Source of the DNA: Victivallales bacterium Lenti_02
GTDB lineage: Bacteria > Verrucomicrobiota > Lentisphaeria > Oligosphaerales > Lenti-02
Direction of reading: 5' to 3'
DNA length: 9,147 nucleotides
NCBI GenBank assembly: GCA_001603055.1
Contig: LVAZ01000216.1
Location: 1 to 9,147 of the forward strand
The first letter of the stretch is position 1. Each line of letters begins with the position of its first letter. Below the pieces are notes generated by a model that made no database searches, was not told the DNA's origin, and saw only the letters and a program-made list of their open reading frames with translations. Both the position numbers and the translations under genes were made by a program. Below are positions 1 to 5,777 of the stretch, in pieces.

Positions 1-2
1 AG

Positions 3-485
3 GCCGAACGGGCGCTCAAGGAGAAGGGCCACTACCTCCAGGACGCCTGGGAACAGGGCGTCGTCATCGGCGTCATCGCCAGCCCCGACCACGGCGGCGG
101 CCGCGGCAAGGTCGGCGTCTGGGCCGGGGAACTCACCCGCGAAGCCATCTTCGCCGCCGTCCGCGCCCGCCACACCTTCGGCACCTCCGGCGCCAAGATC
201 GGCCTGCTCTTCCAGCAGGGCCAACACCTCATGGGCGACAAGGTCCAGGGCCGCCCGGCCGACCTCGCCTTCCAGGTCCGGGCCACCGCCATGCACCCGA
301 TCCGGGAAGTCGTCATCTTCCGCAACAACCAGATCGTCCACCGCCTCGAACCGGGAGCGAAGACCGTCCAGTTCGAGTGGCGCGACCAATCCCCGCCCGC
401 CACCGACCGCCTCTGGTACTACACCCGCATCCACGGCGAAGACAACGAACTGGCCTGGTCCAGCCCCATCTGGTTCCTCGGCTGA
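3..485 (+). CDS. DUF3604 / PHP-like metallohydrolase, C-terminal fragment
   Basis: This is the last 160 codons of a gene that begins before the window; frame 3 is open from the first base to the TGA at 483-485. The fragment contains GVIASPDH (about residues 23-30), where the Asp-His pair matches the metal-site region of PHP-like hydrolases. It is followed by WAGELTREAIFAAVRARHTFGTSG and a later MGDKVQG stretch. In DUF3604 proteins the same order occurs: a 'visit the site' Asp/His, then 'TREAIFDALRRRRTYATTG', then an 'MG' loop leading into a C-terminal beta-rich domain. The family is related to CehA/McbA-type metallohydrolases, which cleave ester or phosphoester bonds; the substrate cannot be told from this piece. 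All visible arginine codons are CGN. The gene converges on the four-helix-bundle gene, with a 76-bp gap holding a tandem array. The family call is fairly secure, the activity unknown. Confidence 0.8.
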   Translation, partial: AERALKEKGHYLQDAWEQGVVIGVIASPDHGGGRGKVGVWAGELTREAIFAAVRARHTFGTSGAKIGLLFQQGQHLMGDKVQGRPADLAFQVRATAMHPIREVVIFRNNQIVHRLEPGAKTVQFEWRDQSPPATDRLWYYTRIHGEDNELAWSSPIWFLG

Positions 486-495
486 GCAGACCTGG

Positions 496-549
496 GAATC
501 GAAAGAATCGAAAGAATCGATTCAATCGAATGATTCGTTTCCCTCGATT
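496..549. repeat. Degenerate 9-bp tandem array (six units, TCG core)
   Basis: Six consecutive nonamers carry a TCG at exactly 9-bp spacing: 499, 508, 517, 526, 535 and 544. The first two units are identical (GAATCGAAA); later ones drift (GAATCGATT, CAATCGAAT, GATTCGTTT). The array lies in the gap between two convergent genes and is AT-rich compared with its surroundings. It is also roughly self-complementary about position 523, with arms GGAATCGA (495-502) and TCGATTCC (544-551), so it could fold into an imperfect hairpin and act as a bidirectional terminator. That role is inference. Confidence 0.85.
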
Positions 550-561
550 CCCGCGCCCCCG

Positions 562-1380
562 CTATCCCTCCGCCCCGATCTCCCGCACGCCCTTGCAGTC
601 GGGATAGCCCGTGCAGCCCCAGAACTCGCGGCCCGCGTTCTTCCCGCTCTGCGCCTTCCGCCGGGCCATCGCCTTGCCGCAGCACGGACACACCGGCGCC
701 GCCTCCTGCCTCGCCCGCGCCTCCACGCGGATGCTGGCCAGCTTCTCCCGGAATCCGCCCTCCTGCTCAAACGCCTCGCCCTGCTTCTCCATCTGATGGT
801 TCAACATGTGGATCACCCGGGCCACGAGGATGAGCAGGCAGTTTGTCATGGCCTCCTCGCTACCCGAATCCAGCCACCGCGCGAATCTCCGCTTCTGCGC
901 CAGAATGTGCGCGCAGGCATCGTGCACCACATCCTCGCCGTAAGCCGGTCGATCCAGCCGGACGGCATACACCTCCCGCGCCTCGGGCGTGTCCTTGCCC
1001 CAGGGCACCCTGCCCTGCTGCAGCAACCTGTTCAGAAAGTCGCCCGACAGCTCGGCCAGACTCGAACGCGCCACGTCGGTGAGCCGCATCTCCGTCTCCC
1101 GCGAAGTGGCCCGCCGCGCCGAGCCCTCGGCAATGTTGGCACAGCCGGAACGGGCCGCCTGAGTCATCTGGTCATACTGCCGCCCACAGGGATCGGTGGT
1201 GCGGTTGAGGAACAACTTGCAGAACCTCTGGGTCCCCAGTTGCACAATGTTGGCCAGAATCCAGGAATCCAGGCGGAAATAACCGCCCGTGCCGCCGAAT
1301 CGGGTGGTTGGTTGGTTCCTCGATCGAACCGGTTCATTCGATTCATTCGACTCTCTCGCCCCAGCAATTCCGGGCCGCAT
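562..1380 (-). CDS. Four-helix-bundle 'suffix' protein with C-terminal topoisomerase-type C4 zinc finger
   Basis: The 272-residue protein has three parts. Residues about 30-125 form a four-helix bundle of the S23/IVP type, with the family signature QMTQAARSGCANIAEGS followed by TSRETEMRLTDVARSSLAEL. Residues about 126-225 form the helical 'suffix' extension seen in a subgroup of these proteins. Residues 231-262 form a C4 zinc finger like those at the end of bacterial topoisomerase I (Cys231, Cys234, Cys256 and Cys262, with the GxxYPxC pattern). The zinc finger suggests binding to single-stranded nucleic acid, but the family has no established function. The ATG at 1380 is well supported by AAAGGAGAGG just upstream on the minus strand. 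That start places an N-terminal tail of about 28 residues ahead of the bundle, and its ESNESN part is encoded by a 9-bp repeat array. The gene is divergent from the ketoacyl-synthase-like gene. Confidence 0.85.
   Translation of the reverse strand: MRPGIAGARESNESNEPVRSRNQPTTRFGGTGGYFRLDSWILANIVQLGTQRFCKLFLNRTTDPCGRQYDQMTQAARSGCANIAEGSARRATSRETEMRLTDVARSSLAELSGDFLNRLLQQGRVPWGKDTPEAREVYAVRLDRPAYGEDVVHDACAHILAQKRRFARWLDSGSEEAMTNCLLILVARVIHMLNHQMEKQGEAFEQEGGFREKLASIRVEARARQEAAPVCPCCGKAMARRKAQSGKNAGREFWGCTGYPDCKGVREIGAEG
1317..1361. repeat. Second 9-bp-period array, in frame inside the N-terminus of the four-helix-bundle gene
   Basis: Five nonamers have TCG (once CCG) at 9-bp spacing: 1320, 1329 (CCG), 1338, 1347 and 1356. 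The best-kept units are CATTCGATT and CATTCGACT. It has the same period and core as the array at 496-549, at the other end of the same gene. On the minus strand the units are whole codon triplets and encode the ESNESNEPV tail. A palindrome, GAACCGGTTC, sits at 1326-1335, comparable to GAATCGATTC at 514-523 in the first array. Confidence 0.8.
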
Positions 1381-1430
1381 ATGCCTCTCCTTTCATGCAC
1401 CAGCAAAACGGGACACCCCAGCACGCATCG

Positions 1431-1458
1431 AAAATAGGTTTTCCCCGCCGGTTTTCAA
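1431..1458 (-). promoter_or_regulatory. Candidate promoter for the four-helix-bundle gene
   Basis: On the minus strand, TTGAAA (complement of 1453-1458) and TATTTT (complement of 1431-1436) are separated by 16 bp. This would start transcription about 45 nt ahead of the ATG at 1380, leaving room for the visible Shine-Dalgarno sequence. It is one of few AT-rich spots in the divergent gap 1381-1555. No comparable promoter for the rightward gene was recognised. Confidence 0.35.
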
Positions 1459-1555
1459 GAACCCCGTTTCACAGCCTCGCTGCGCCAATCCCCGGCCCTG
1501 CTGATGCGTCTCACCAAGTACACACGCACGAATCCGCCAGCGGGAGCATGATCGC

Positions 1556-2266
1556 ATGAGCCAATACGCCATCACCAATCTCGGCTGGGTTCTGGCCGCC
1601 GGAACCGGCTCGGGCAAACCGCTTCTCACCGATGCCGGCCTGGCCAAATGGCAGGCCGGGGACGACGCCGCGCTCGCCGACTTCAGCGCCAAACCCTACC
1701 TAAATTCGGTCAAGGGCTATCTCGACCCCGCCGGCAGCTACTGCCTCGCCGCCTGCTCGCTGGCCCTGGGAAAACGGGAGGCGGCCGTGCGCGAACTCTC
1801 CGGCATCGTCAGCGTCAGCCGCTACGGCGCGCCCCTTTCGGCCCGCAAATTCCACGAACAGTTCGCCGAAAAAGGCCCCCGCTTCGCCAGCCCCCTCATA
1901 TTCCCCCACGGCTACGCCAACACGGCCGGCAATCTCGCCGCCATCGAATTCGGCTTCGCCGGACCCCATCTCGTCCTCCAGGGACGCCAGGATGTCCGCG
2001 AGGCCCTCGATCTCGCCCTCCAGCGCCTGGAGAACAGCGAGGCCGACGAGATGCTCGTCGCCGCCTACGAGGCCACCGACGAAATCAGCCTGCCCGACGG
2101 CATGGCCGCCCGCAACGGGGCCATCGCGCTCCGCCTCGCCGCCACCGCTGCCGAGCCCCTCCTCGCCCTCGACCGCAACCAACTCTGGGCGCTTCCCGCC
2201 CCCGACCTCGAAACCGGCACCGTCAGCGCCCTACTCGACCTGCTGCGCGCCCTCGCCGGGAAATGA
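1556..2266 (+). CDS. Beta-ketoacyl synthase N-terminal-like protein, catalytic cysteine absent
   Basis: The 236-residue protein resembles the N-terminal half of a ketoacyl synthase. It opens with YAITNLGWVLAAGTG, like the KS start 'ITGLGVVSALG'. It then has FASPLIFPHGYANTAGNLAAIEFGFAGP (about residues 110-137), matching the KS stretch ahead of the active site, and later SEADEMLVAAYE (161-172), matching 'GDADVMVAGGAE'. Between them, where KS enzymes have TACSSG, this protein has LVLQGRQDVREAL (140-151) with no Cys; the only cysteines are Cys63 and Cys67, far upstream. The size and missing Cys fit the 'chain-length factor-like' KS family (PF13723-like). A scaffold or partner role in fatty acid or polyene synthesis is possible, but no acyl carrier or partner KS gene is nearby. 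The ATG at 1556 has GGGAG at 1542-1546, spacing 9. All 12 arginine codons are CGN. Confidence 0.7.
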   Translation: MSQYAITNLGWVLAAGTGSGKPLLTDAGLAKWQAGDDAALADFSAKPYLNSVKGYLDPAGSYCLAACSLALGKREAAVRELSGIVSVSRYGAPLSARKFHEQFAEKGPRFASPLIFPHGYANTAGNLAAIEFGFAGPHLVLQGRQDVREALDLALQRLENSEADEMLVAAYEATDEISLPDGMAARNGAIALRLAATAAEPLLALDRNQLWALPAPDLETGTVSALLDLLRALAGK

Positions 2267-2407
2267 TCAGCCTTGGGGAAAGGCGGCGGAGAGATGGCAT
2301 GGTACCGCCGAATCCAGCCATCACGAGCCCACCCGTGCAATCGCCTGCACATCAAGCAGCGGCACGGAATGAGAGTAAAGAAGATCAGTATTGGGGAACA
2401 GAGGACC

Positions 2408-3490
2408 ATGAGCAGAATCAAGTTCGGCGTCTGCGGCCTTGGCCGCATCGGCAGCAGGCACGCTGAGTTCTTCGCCAGGGAAAAAGACAAGTACGAGCTC
2501 GTCGCCGTCTGCGACATGGATGCGCAACGCGCGGCGGAGTCCGCGAAGAAACACAACTGCGCGGGATACTCCGACTACGCGGAGTTCCTGCGGAATCCGC
2601 AGATGGAACTGACCATCATCTCCACGCGCTCCCTGGACCACGTCTCGAACACGAGCGATGCTCTGCATGCCGGGAAGACCGTGCTTCTCGACAAACCCAT
2701 CGCCGTGACGAGCGCAGACTTCAGGCGGCTCAGGGAACTCGAAAAGGACTATCGCGGCAAGCTCTTCTTCCTTCACAACGTCCGCTTCAATCCCGTGTTC
2801 CAGACCATCCTGCGAATCGTGGACAGCGGGATTCTCGGGGAGACCAAGCTCGTGAAGATTCGCCGCCACCATGGGTTTTCCCGTCGTTGCGACTGGCAGA
2901 CACTCCTGAGCTGCGGCGGCGGACAGCTCAGTTGCTGGGGGCCCCATGTCATCGACCAGGGCCTCCAACTGATCAATGCCCCGGTCAAGCAGGTCTGGGG
3001 ACACCTCCAGCGGGTCAACTCCTGCGGCGATGCCGACGATCAGGTCAAGATCATGCTCGTCGGCGGGAACGGGGTTGTCGCCGACCTGGAGATCAGCTAT
3101 GCGGCGGCCCTGCGGGAGGACTACTGCACGGTCTACGGCAACAGAGGCACCTTGGTCTGCGCCAACGACTTCAACAAGGACGCGGCGGTGAAGGTGAAAT
3201 ATCTCGATCCCTCCTTCGAGTTTGCGGATCGCCAGGCGAACCAGGGGGATCCCGTGACCATGGTTGGCCAGGGATTCAGCAGCGGCGAGAGCTTCCCCTG
3301 GATCGAGGAGGAAATCAAGGTCGAACCCGCCGGCTCTCCGCCCGACATGTGGGAGACCGGTCTTCTCCTGGCCCTCCACAAAGCGCTTCGTGAAGGCGTT
3401 CCCTTCCCCGTGACCACCGAGCATGCGTTCGAGGTGGTTCGCATCACGGAAGAGGTCAAGAAACAGAACCCCCAGTTCAACTGGCTTTGA
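2408..3490 (+). CDS. Gfo/Idh/MocA family NAD(P)-dependent oxidoreductase (first of pair)
   Basis: The 360-residue protein has an N-terminal Rossmann fold with GLGRIGSRH (residues 10-18) and an acidic end to the second strand (VAVCDMD). The 'EKP' motif of the family appears as LLDKPIAVT with Asp95-Lys96-Pro97. The C-terminal dimerisation/substrate domain has GGGQLSCWGPHVID, with the usual His180 and Asp183 of the catalytic loop; the Asp often seen after GGG is replaced here. Members oxidise or reduce hydroxyls of sugars, inositols and related compounds with NAD(P); the substrate is not predictable. The start at 2408 begins right at the Rossmann strand, with AGAGGA only 2 nt before it. An in-frame ATG at 2369 would add 13 residues and cannot be excluded. 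The next gene begins 23 bp after its stop. Six of 23 arginine codons are AGA/AGG, unlike the flanking genes. Confidence 0.9.
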   Translation: MSRIKFGVCGLGRIGSRHAEFFAREKDKYELVAVCDMDAQRAAESAKKHNCAGYSDYAEFLRNPQMELTIISTRSLDHVSNTSDALHAGKTVLLDKPIAVTSADFRRLRELEKDYRGKLFFLHNVRFNPVFQTILRIVDSGILGETKLVKIRRHHGFSRRCDWQTLLSCGGGQLSCWGPHVIDQGLQLINAPVKQVWGHLQRVNSCGDADDQVKIMLVGGNGVVADLEISYAAALREDYCTVYGNRGTLVCANDFNKDAAVKVKYLDPSFEFADRQANQGDPVTMVGQGFSSGESFPWIEEEIKVEPAGSPPDMWETGLLLALHKALREGVPFPVTTEHAFEVVRITEEVKKQNPQFNWL

Positions 3491-3513
3491 CCATACCAGA
3501 GGGCGACAGAGCG

Positions 3514-4542
3514 ATGGAAAAGATCAAGATCGGGCAGATCGGCATCACCCACGAACACGCCTCCGGGAAGATCAACACGCTGAAGAGGATGTCCGACGTC
3601 TTCGAAATCGTCGGCGTCGTCGATGACCGCCAGACCTCCAGGGGCGCGACGTTTCTCCCGGCCGACCTGCTCAAGCCCTATGAAGGCTTGCCGTTCATGA
3701 CGGAAGAGGAACTCTTCAACGTCCCCGGGCTCCAGGCCGTGACGGTCGAAACCCCCAACGCCGATCTGGTTCCGACCGCGCTCCGCTGCCTGGAGAGAGA
3801 CCTCGCCATGCACATGGACAAGCCCGGCGGCGAGAATCTGGAACTCTACAGGAAACTGCGCAAGGGCTGCGAAGACAGAAGCCTCCCCTTCCAGATCGGC
3901 TACATGTTCCGGGGCAACCCGGCGGTTCAGTTCTGCAAACGCATCGTCCGCGAGAAGTGGCTCGGCGATATCTACGAGATTCAGGCGACCATGAGCCACA
4001 ACTACGGCAACGACGCCTACAATGAGTACCTCTCCTCCTTCAAGGGCGGCATCGTATACAATCTGATCTGCCACCTGGTCGACTTCATCGTGCCGATGAT
4101 GGGCGCGCCGGAGAAGGTGACTCCGTTCCTGAAATCGACCGCAGGCGCCTTGCCGACGGCCAGAAACAACGGCCTGGCGATCCTGGAGTACCCCAACGCC
4201 ACCGTCACCCTGAGAGCGTGCAGCATCGAACTCAACGCCGGCGGACAGGGCGGACGGCCGCTGAAAATAAGCGGCACGAACGGCACCGCCTATCTCTGTC
4301 CGCTGGAGCGCTTCGACGGCCAGGCGCTCAAGCTGCATCTCGCGCTACGGGAAGGCAACGCCGAGTATGCGGCCGGAGCGCACGTCATCGAGTTTGAACC
4401 GCAGGCGGACCGCTACGAAGTGCAGTTGCTCGAACTGGCCAGGATCATCAACGGCGAGATGGAGAATCCATACTCGTACGAGCACGATGTCCTGGTTCAG
4501 GAAATCCTCCTTGCCGCCTCGGGCTGCACCCAGTGGGGGTAG
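3514..4542 (+). CDS. Gfo/Idh/MocA family oxidoreductase (second of pair)
   Basis: The 342-residue protein starts KIKIGQIGITHEHASG, a Rossmann loop in which the usual GxGxxG is replaced by GxxGxxxEH, a variant found in some Gfo/Idh/MocA branches. HMDKPGG gives the nicotinamide-site Lys103 (again DKP rather than EKP), and GGIVYNLICHLVDF gives His187 and Asp190 at the catalytic loop. A second GGQGG loop and an EFEPQADRYEVQLLELARII helix close the typical C-terminal domain. The ATG at 3514 is preferred over the TTG at 3487, which overlaps the upstream stop, because AGAGGG at 3498-3503 sits 10 nt before it. The 23-bp gap makes it operonic with the preceding oxidoreductase, so the two probably act on successive forms of one sugar or cyclitol. 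Eight of 18 arginine codons are AGA/AGG. The gene ends convergently with the esterase. Confidence 0.9.
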   Translation: MEKIKIGQIGITHEHASGKINTLKRMSDVFEIVGVVDDRQTSRGATFLPADLLKPYEGLPFMTEEELFNVPGLQAVTVETPNADLVPTALRCLERDLAMHMDKPGGENLELYRKLRKGCEDRSLPFQIGYMFRGNPAVQFCKRIVREKWLGDIYEIQATMSHNYGNDAYNEYLSSFKGGIVYNLICHLVDFIVPMMGAPEKVTPFLKSTAGALPTARNNGLAILEYPNATVTLRACSIELNAGGQGGRPLKISGTNGTAYLCPLERFDGQALKLHLALREGNAEYAAGAHVIEFEPQADRYEVQLLELARIINGEMENPYSYEHDVLVQEILLAASGCTQWG

Positions 4543-4569
4543 GACAGGCGGCAAGGCCAGGAGCCAGAC

Positions 4570-4604
4570 CCGGTGATGCCGCTGGGTCAAGTAAGGGCAT
4601 CCGG
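4570..4604. terminator. Bulged stem-loop between convergent genes, possible bidirectional terminator
   Basis: CCGG (4570-4573) plus ATGCC (4576-4580) pair with GGCAT (4596-4600) plus CCGG (4601-4604), giving nine base pairs with a 2-nt bulge and a 15-nt loop. It lies in the 83-bp gap between the stop codons of the second oxidoreductase and the esterase. There is no U-run on either side, so termination is only a guess from position. Confidence 0.3.
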
Positions 4605-4625
4605 CCAGTCCCCCCGCCCAAGCGG

Positions 4626-5435
4626 TCACACCGACTTGGGCTGGAGGATTCCGGCCAGGCGCAGCCACTCCTCGCAGGATTCCCGCCAACTGCATGCGTC
4701 GTCGCCGTTCCAGCCGTGTCCCCAGCCGTGGCGGCCGCCGGGGTAGACATGGAGGCCGAAGGGGACGCCGTTGCGGGCCAGAGCATCGGCGAAGTGCAGG
4801 CTGTTCGCGACCGGCACGGCCGTGTCCCCGGCGGAATGCCAGAGGTAGCAGGGCGGGGTGTTCGGGGTCACCCGCCGGGCGTTGGAGAACTTCTCCAGCA
4901 TCGCGGGCGAAGCGTCCTCGCCGAGAAGATTGACCGCGGAGCCGCGGTGCGCGAAGGAGGTGGCCATGTCGATGACGGCATAGCAGAGGATGGCGAAGTC
5001 CGGACGGCAGGACACGGCATCGACCGCGTCCAGGGCCGGCGACTCGTACTCGTCGAAGTGCGTGGCCACAGTCGAGGCCAGATGCCCGCCGGCCGAGAAC
5101 CCGAGAATCCCGATCCGGTCGGGAACAATGCCCAGGCGTTCCGCCTGATGGCGAACCACCTTCACCGCCCGCTGACCGTCCAGGACCGGATACGGGTACT
5201 TGTAGGGCTTCACCCGATAGGTGAGCACCAAAGCGTGCAGTCCGAGACTGTTGAGCCAGCGCGCGATGGGTTCGCCCTCGCGGTCCACGCGGCAGCTATA
5301 GCCTCCGCCCGGACAGACGATCACGGCCGGGCGGGGCTCCGGGGTGTCGAGCAGATACGGAGTCAGCGCCGGAACGTCCGGCGACAGTGCCAAATCCAGG
5401 CCCGGGGCATTTTCCCAGAGGGTGATGGTACACAT
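4626..5435 (-). CDS. Alpha/beta hydrolase, BD-FAE / acetylxylan-esterase-like
   Basis: The 269-residue protein has every landmark of a small carbohydrate esterase. There is an oxyanion-hole loop CPGGGY (41-46), the nucleophile elbow GFSAGGH with Ser114, the acid residue in HSAGDTAVP (Asp204) and the catalytic histidine in GGRHGWG (His235). The strand between oxyanion loop and elbow, LVLTYRVKPYKYPYPVLDGQRAV, is typical of the BD-FAE/Axe family, whose members remove acetyl or feruloyl groups from plant or algal polysaccharides and oligosaccharides. No signal peptide is evident, so it probably acts in the cytoplasm on imported oligosaccharides. The ATG at 5435 is backed by CAGGAAG 4-10 nt upstream. 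The gene is about 210 nt downstream of a small leader ORF, with two tandem arrays between. All its arginine codons are CGN, in contrast to the adjacent oxidoreductases. Confidence 0.88.
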   Translation of the reverse strand: MCTITLWENAPGLDLALSPDVPALTPYLLDTPEPRPAVIVCPGGGYSCRVDREGEPIARWLNSLGLHALVLTYRVKPYKYPYPVLDGQRAVKVVRHQAERLGIVPDRIGILGFSAGGHLASTVATHFDEYESPALDAVDAVSCRPDFAILCYAVIDMATSFAHRGSAVNLLGEDASPAMLEKFSNARRVTPNTPPCYLWHSAGDTAVPVANSLHFADALARNGVPFGLHVYPGGRHGWGHGWNGDDACSWRESCEEWLRLAGILQPKSV

Positions 5436-5495
5436 AGACTTCCTGCGTGGTTGCGGTGTGGAAGGCGTTTTGCTGGCGTGTTCCAGCGAGTTTCA

Positions 5496-5531
5496 ATGGA
5501 CGGCATGGACGGAATGGACCCTATGGACAAT
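5496..5531. repeat. Third 9-bp-period array (ATGGAC core, four units)
   Basis: ATGGAC occurs at 5496, 5505, 5514 and 5523, exactly 9 bp apart, with a variable trinucleotide between (GGC, GGA, CCT, then AAT). It lies in the untranslated leader of the esterase gene. The core sequence differs from the TCG arrays but the period is the same. Confidence 0.85.
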
Positions 5532-5550
5532 GCCCTGCCCTGCCGAAACT

Positions 5551-5585
5551 CATTCTGCATTCTGACTTCTGCATTCTGCATTTCC
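5551..5585. repeat. 7-bp tandem array (CATTCTG)
   Basis: Five consecutive heptamers run from 5551: CATTCTG twice, then ACTTCTG, CATTCTG and CATTTCC. It is separated by about 20 bp from the ATGGAC array. Similar CAGAATG-type strings are, from memory, frequent between genes in PVC-group genomes; this was not checked. Confidence 0.85.
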
Positions 5586-5593
5586 GCAGTTGG

Positions 5594-5644
5594 TTACCGG
5601 GGGCTGAGGGTGGCGGTCTGGTCGGCGAGGAGCAGATATTTCAT
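5594..5644 (-). CDS. 16-codon leader ORF or gene remnant upstream of the esterase
   Basis: On the minus strand, ATG at 5644 opens the peptide MKYLLLADQTATLSPR, ending at TAA (5594-5596). A near-ideal Shine-Dalgarno (AAGGAG, 8 nt before the ATG) makes translation plausible, and TATAGT lies about 37 nt upstream of the ATG. The SD overlaps a small GGAG/CTCC inverted repeat (complement of 5645-5656) that could mask it. The ORF is followed within 10 bp by the heptamer array and then the ATGGAC array before the esterase starts. It may be a leader peptide, or the surviving 5' end of a gene whose remainder was replaced by repeat DNA. No family is recognised. Confidence 0.4.
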   Translation of the reverse strand: MKYLLLADQTATLSPR

Positions 5645-5680
5645 GGAGGATTCTCCTTTTCCGGCAGGGATATGGCGAGG

Positions 5681-5686
5681 ACTATA
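5681..5686 (-). promoter_or_regulatory. Candidate -10 box for the esterase leader transcript
   Basis: TATAGT on the minus strand matches the -10 consensus at five of six positions and would start transcription near 5674, about 30 nt before the small leader ORF. No -35 box is visible at 16-18 bp spacing; that region is a C/G-rich run. Confidence 0.3.
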
Positions 5687-5717
5687 CACTGCCCCCGCGA
5701 TTCCGCCCCGTTAGTGG

Positions 5718-5745
5718 TTGACTGGTGCCCCGGCCACGATAGAGT
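5718..5745 (+). promoter_or_regulatory. Candidate promoter for the cupin gene
   Basis: TTGACT (5718-5723) and TAGAGT (5740-5745) are 16 bp apart and would start transcription near 5752, leaving a leader of about 26 nt before the cupin ATG. It is back to back with the esterase leader signal, making 5645-5777 a divergent promoter region. Confidence 0.4.
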
Positions 5746-5777
5746 CCCCCCATACCAACCCCTTTCCGGAGCCAGCC

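Noticed and set aside
496..549. CRISPR array
   Set aside because: Units are 9 bp with no spacers, and there are no cas genes.
796..1437. 213-codon plus-strand open frame opposite the four-helix-bundle gene
   Set aside because: The minus-strand protein has clear family motifs and a strong ribosome site; the plus reading has no motif.
2267..2407. Regulatory leader of the oxidoreductase operon
   Set aside because: Only weak 5-bp stems (2282-2309 and 2335-2350) and no convincing promoter boxes were found; not enough to call a feature.
3133..4338. 401-codon minus-strand open frame opposite the oxidoreductase pair
   Set aside because: It crosses the boundary of two well-supported plus-strand genes and has no family signature; it is a by-product of GC-rich codon use.
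4533..5714. 393-codon plus-strand open frame opposite the esterase
   Set aside because: The minus strand has a complete catalytic triad, oxyanion loop and ribosome site; the plus reading has none and runs through both repeat arrays.
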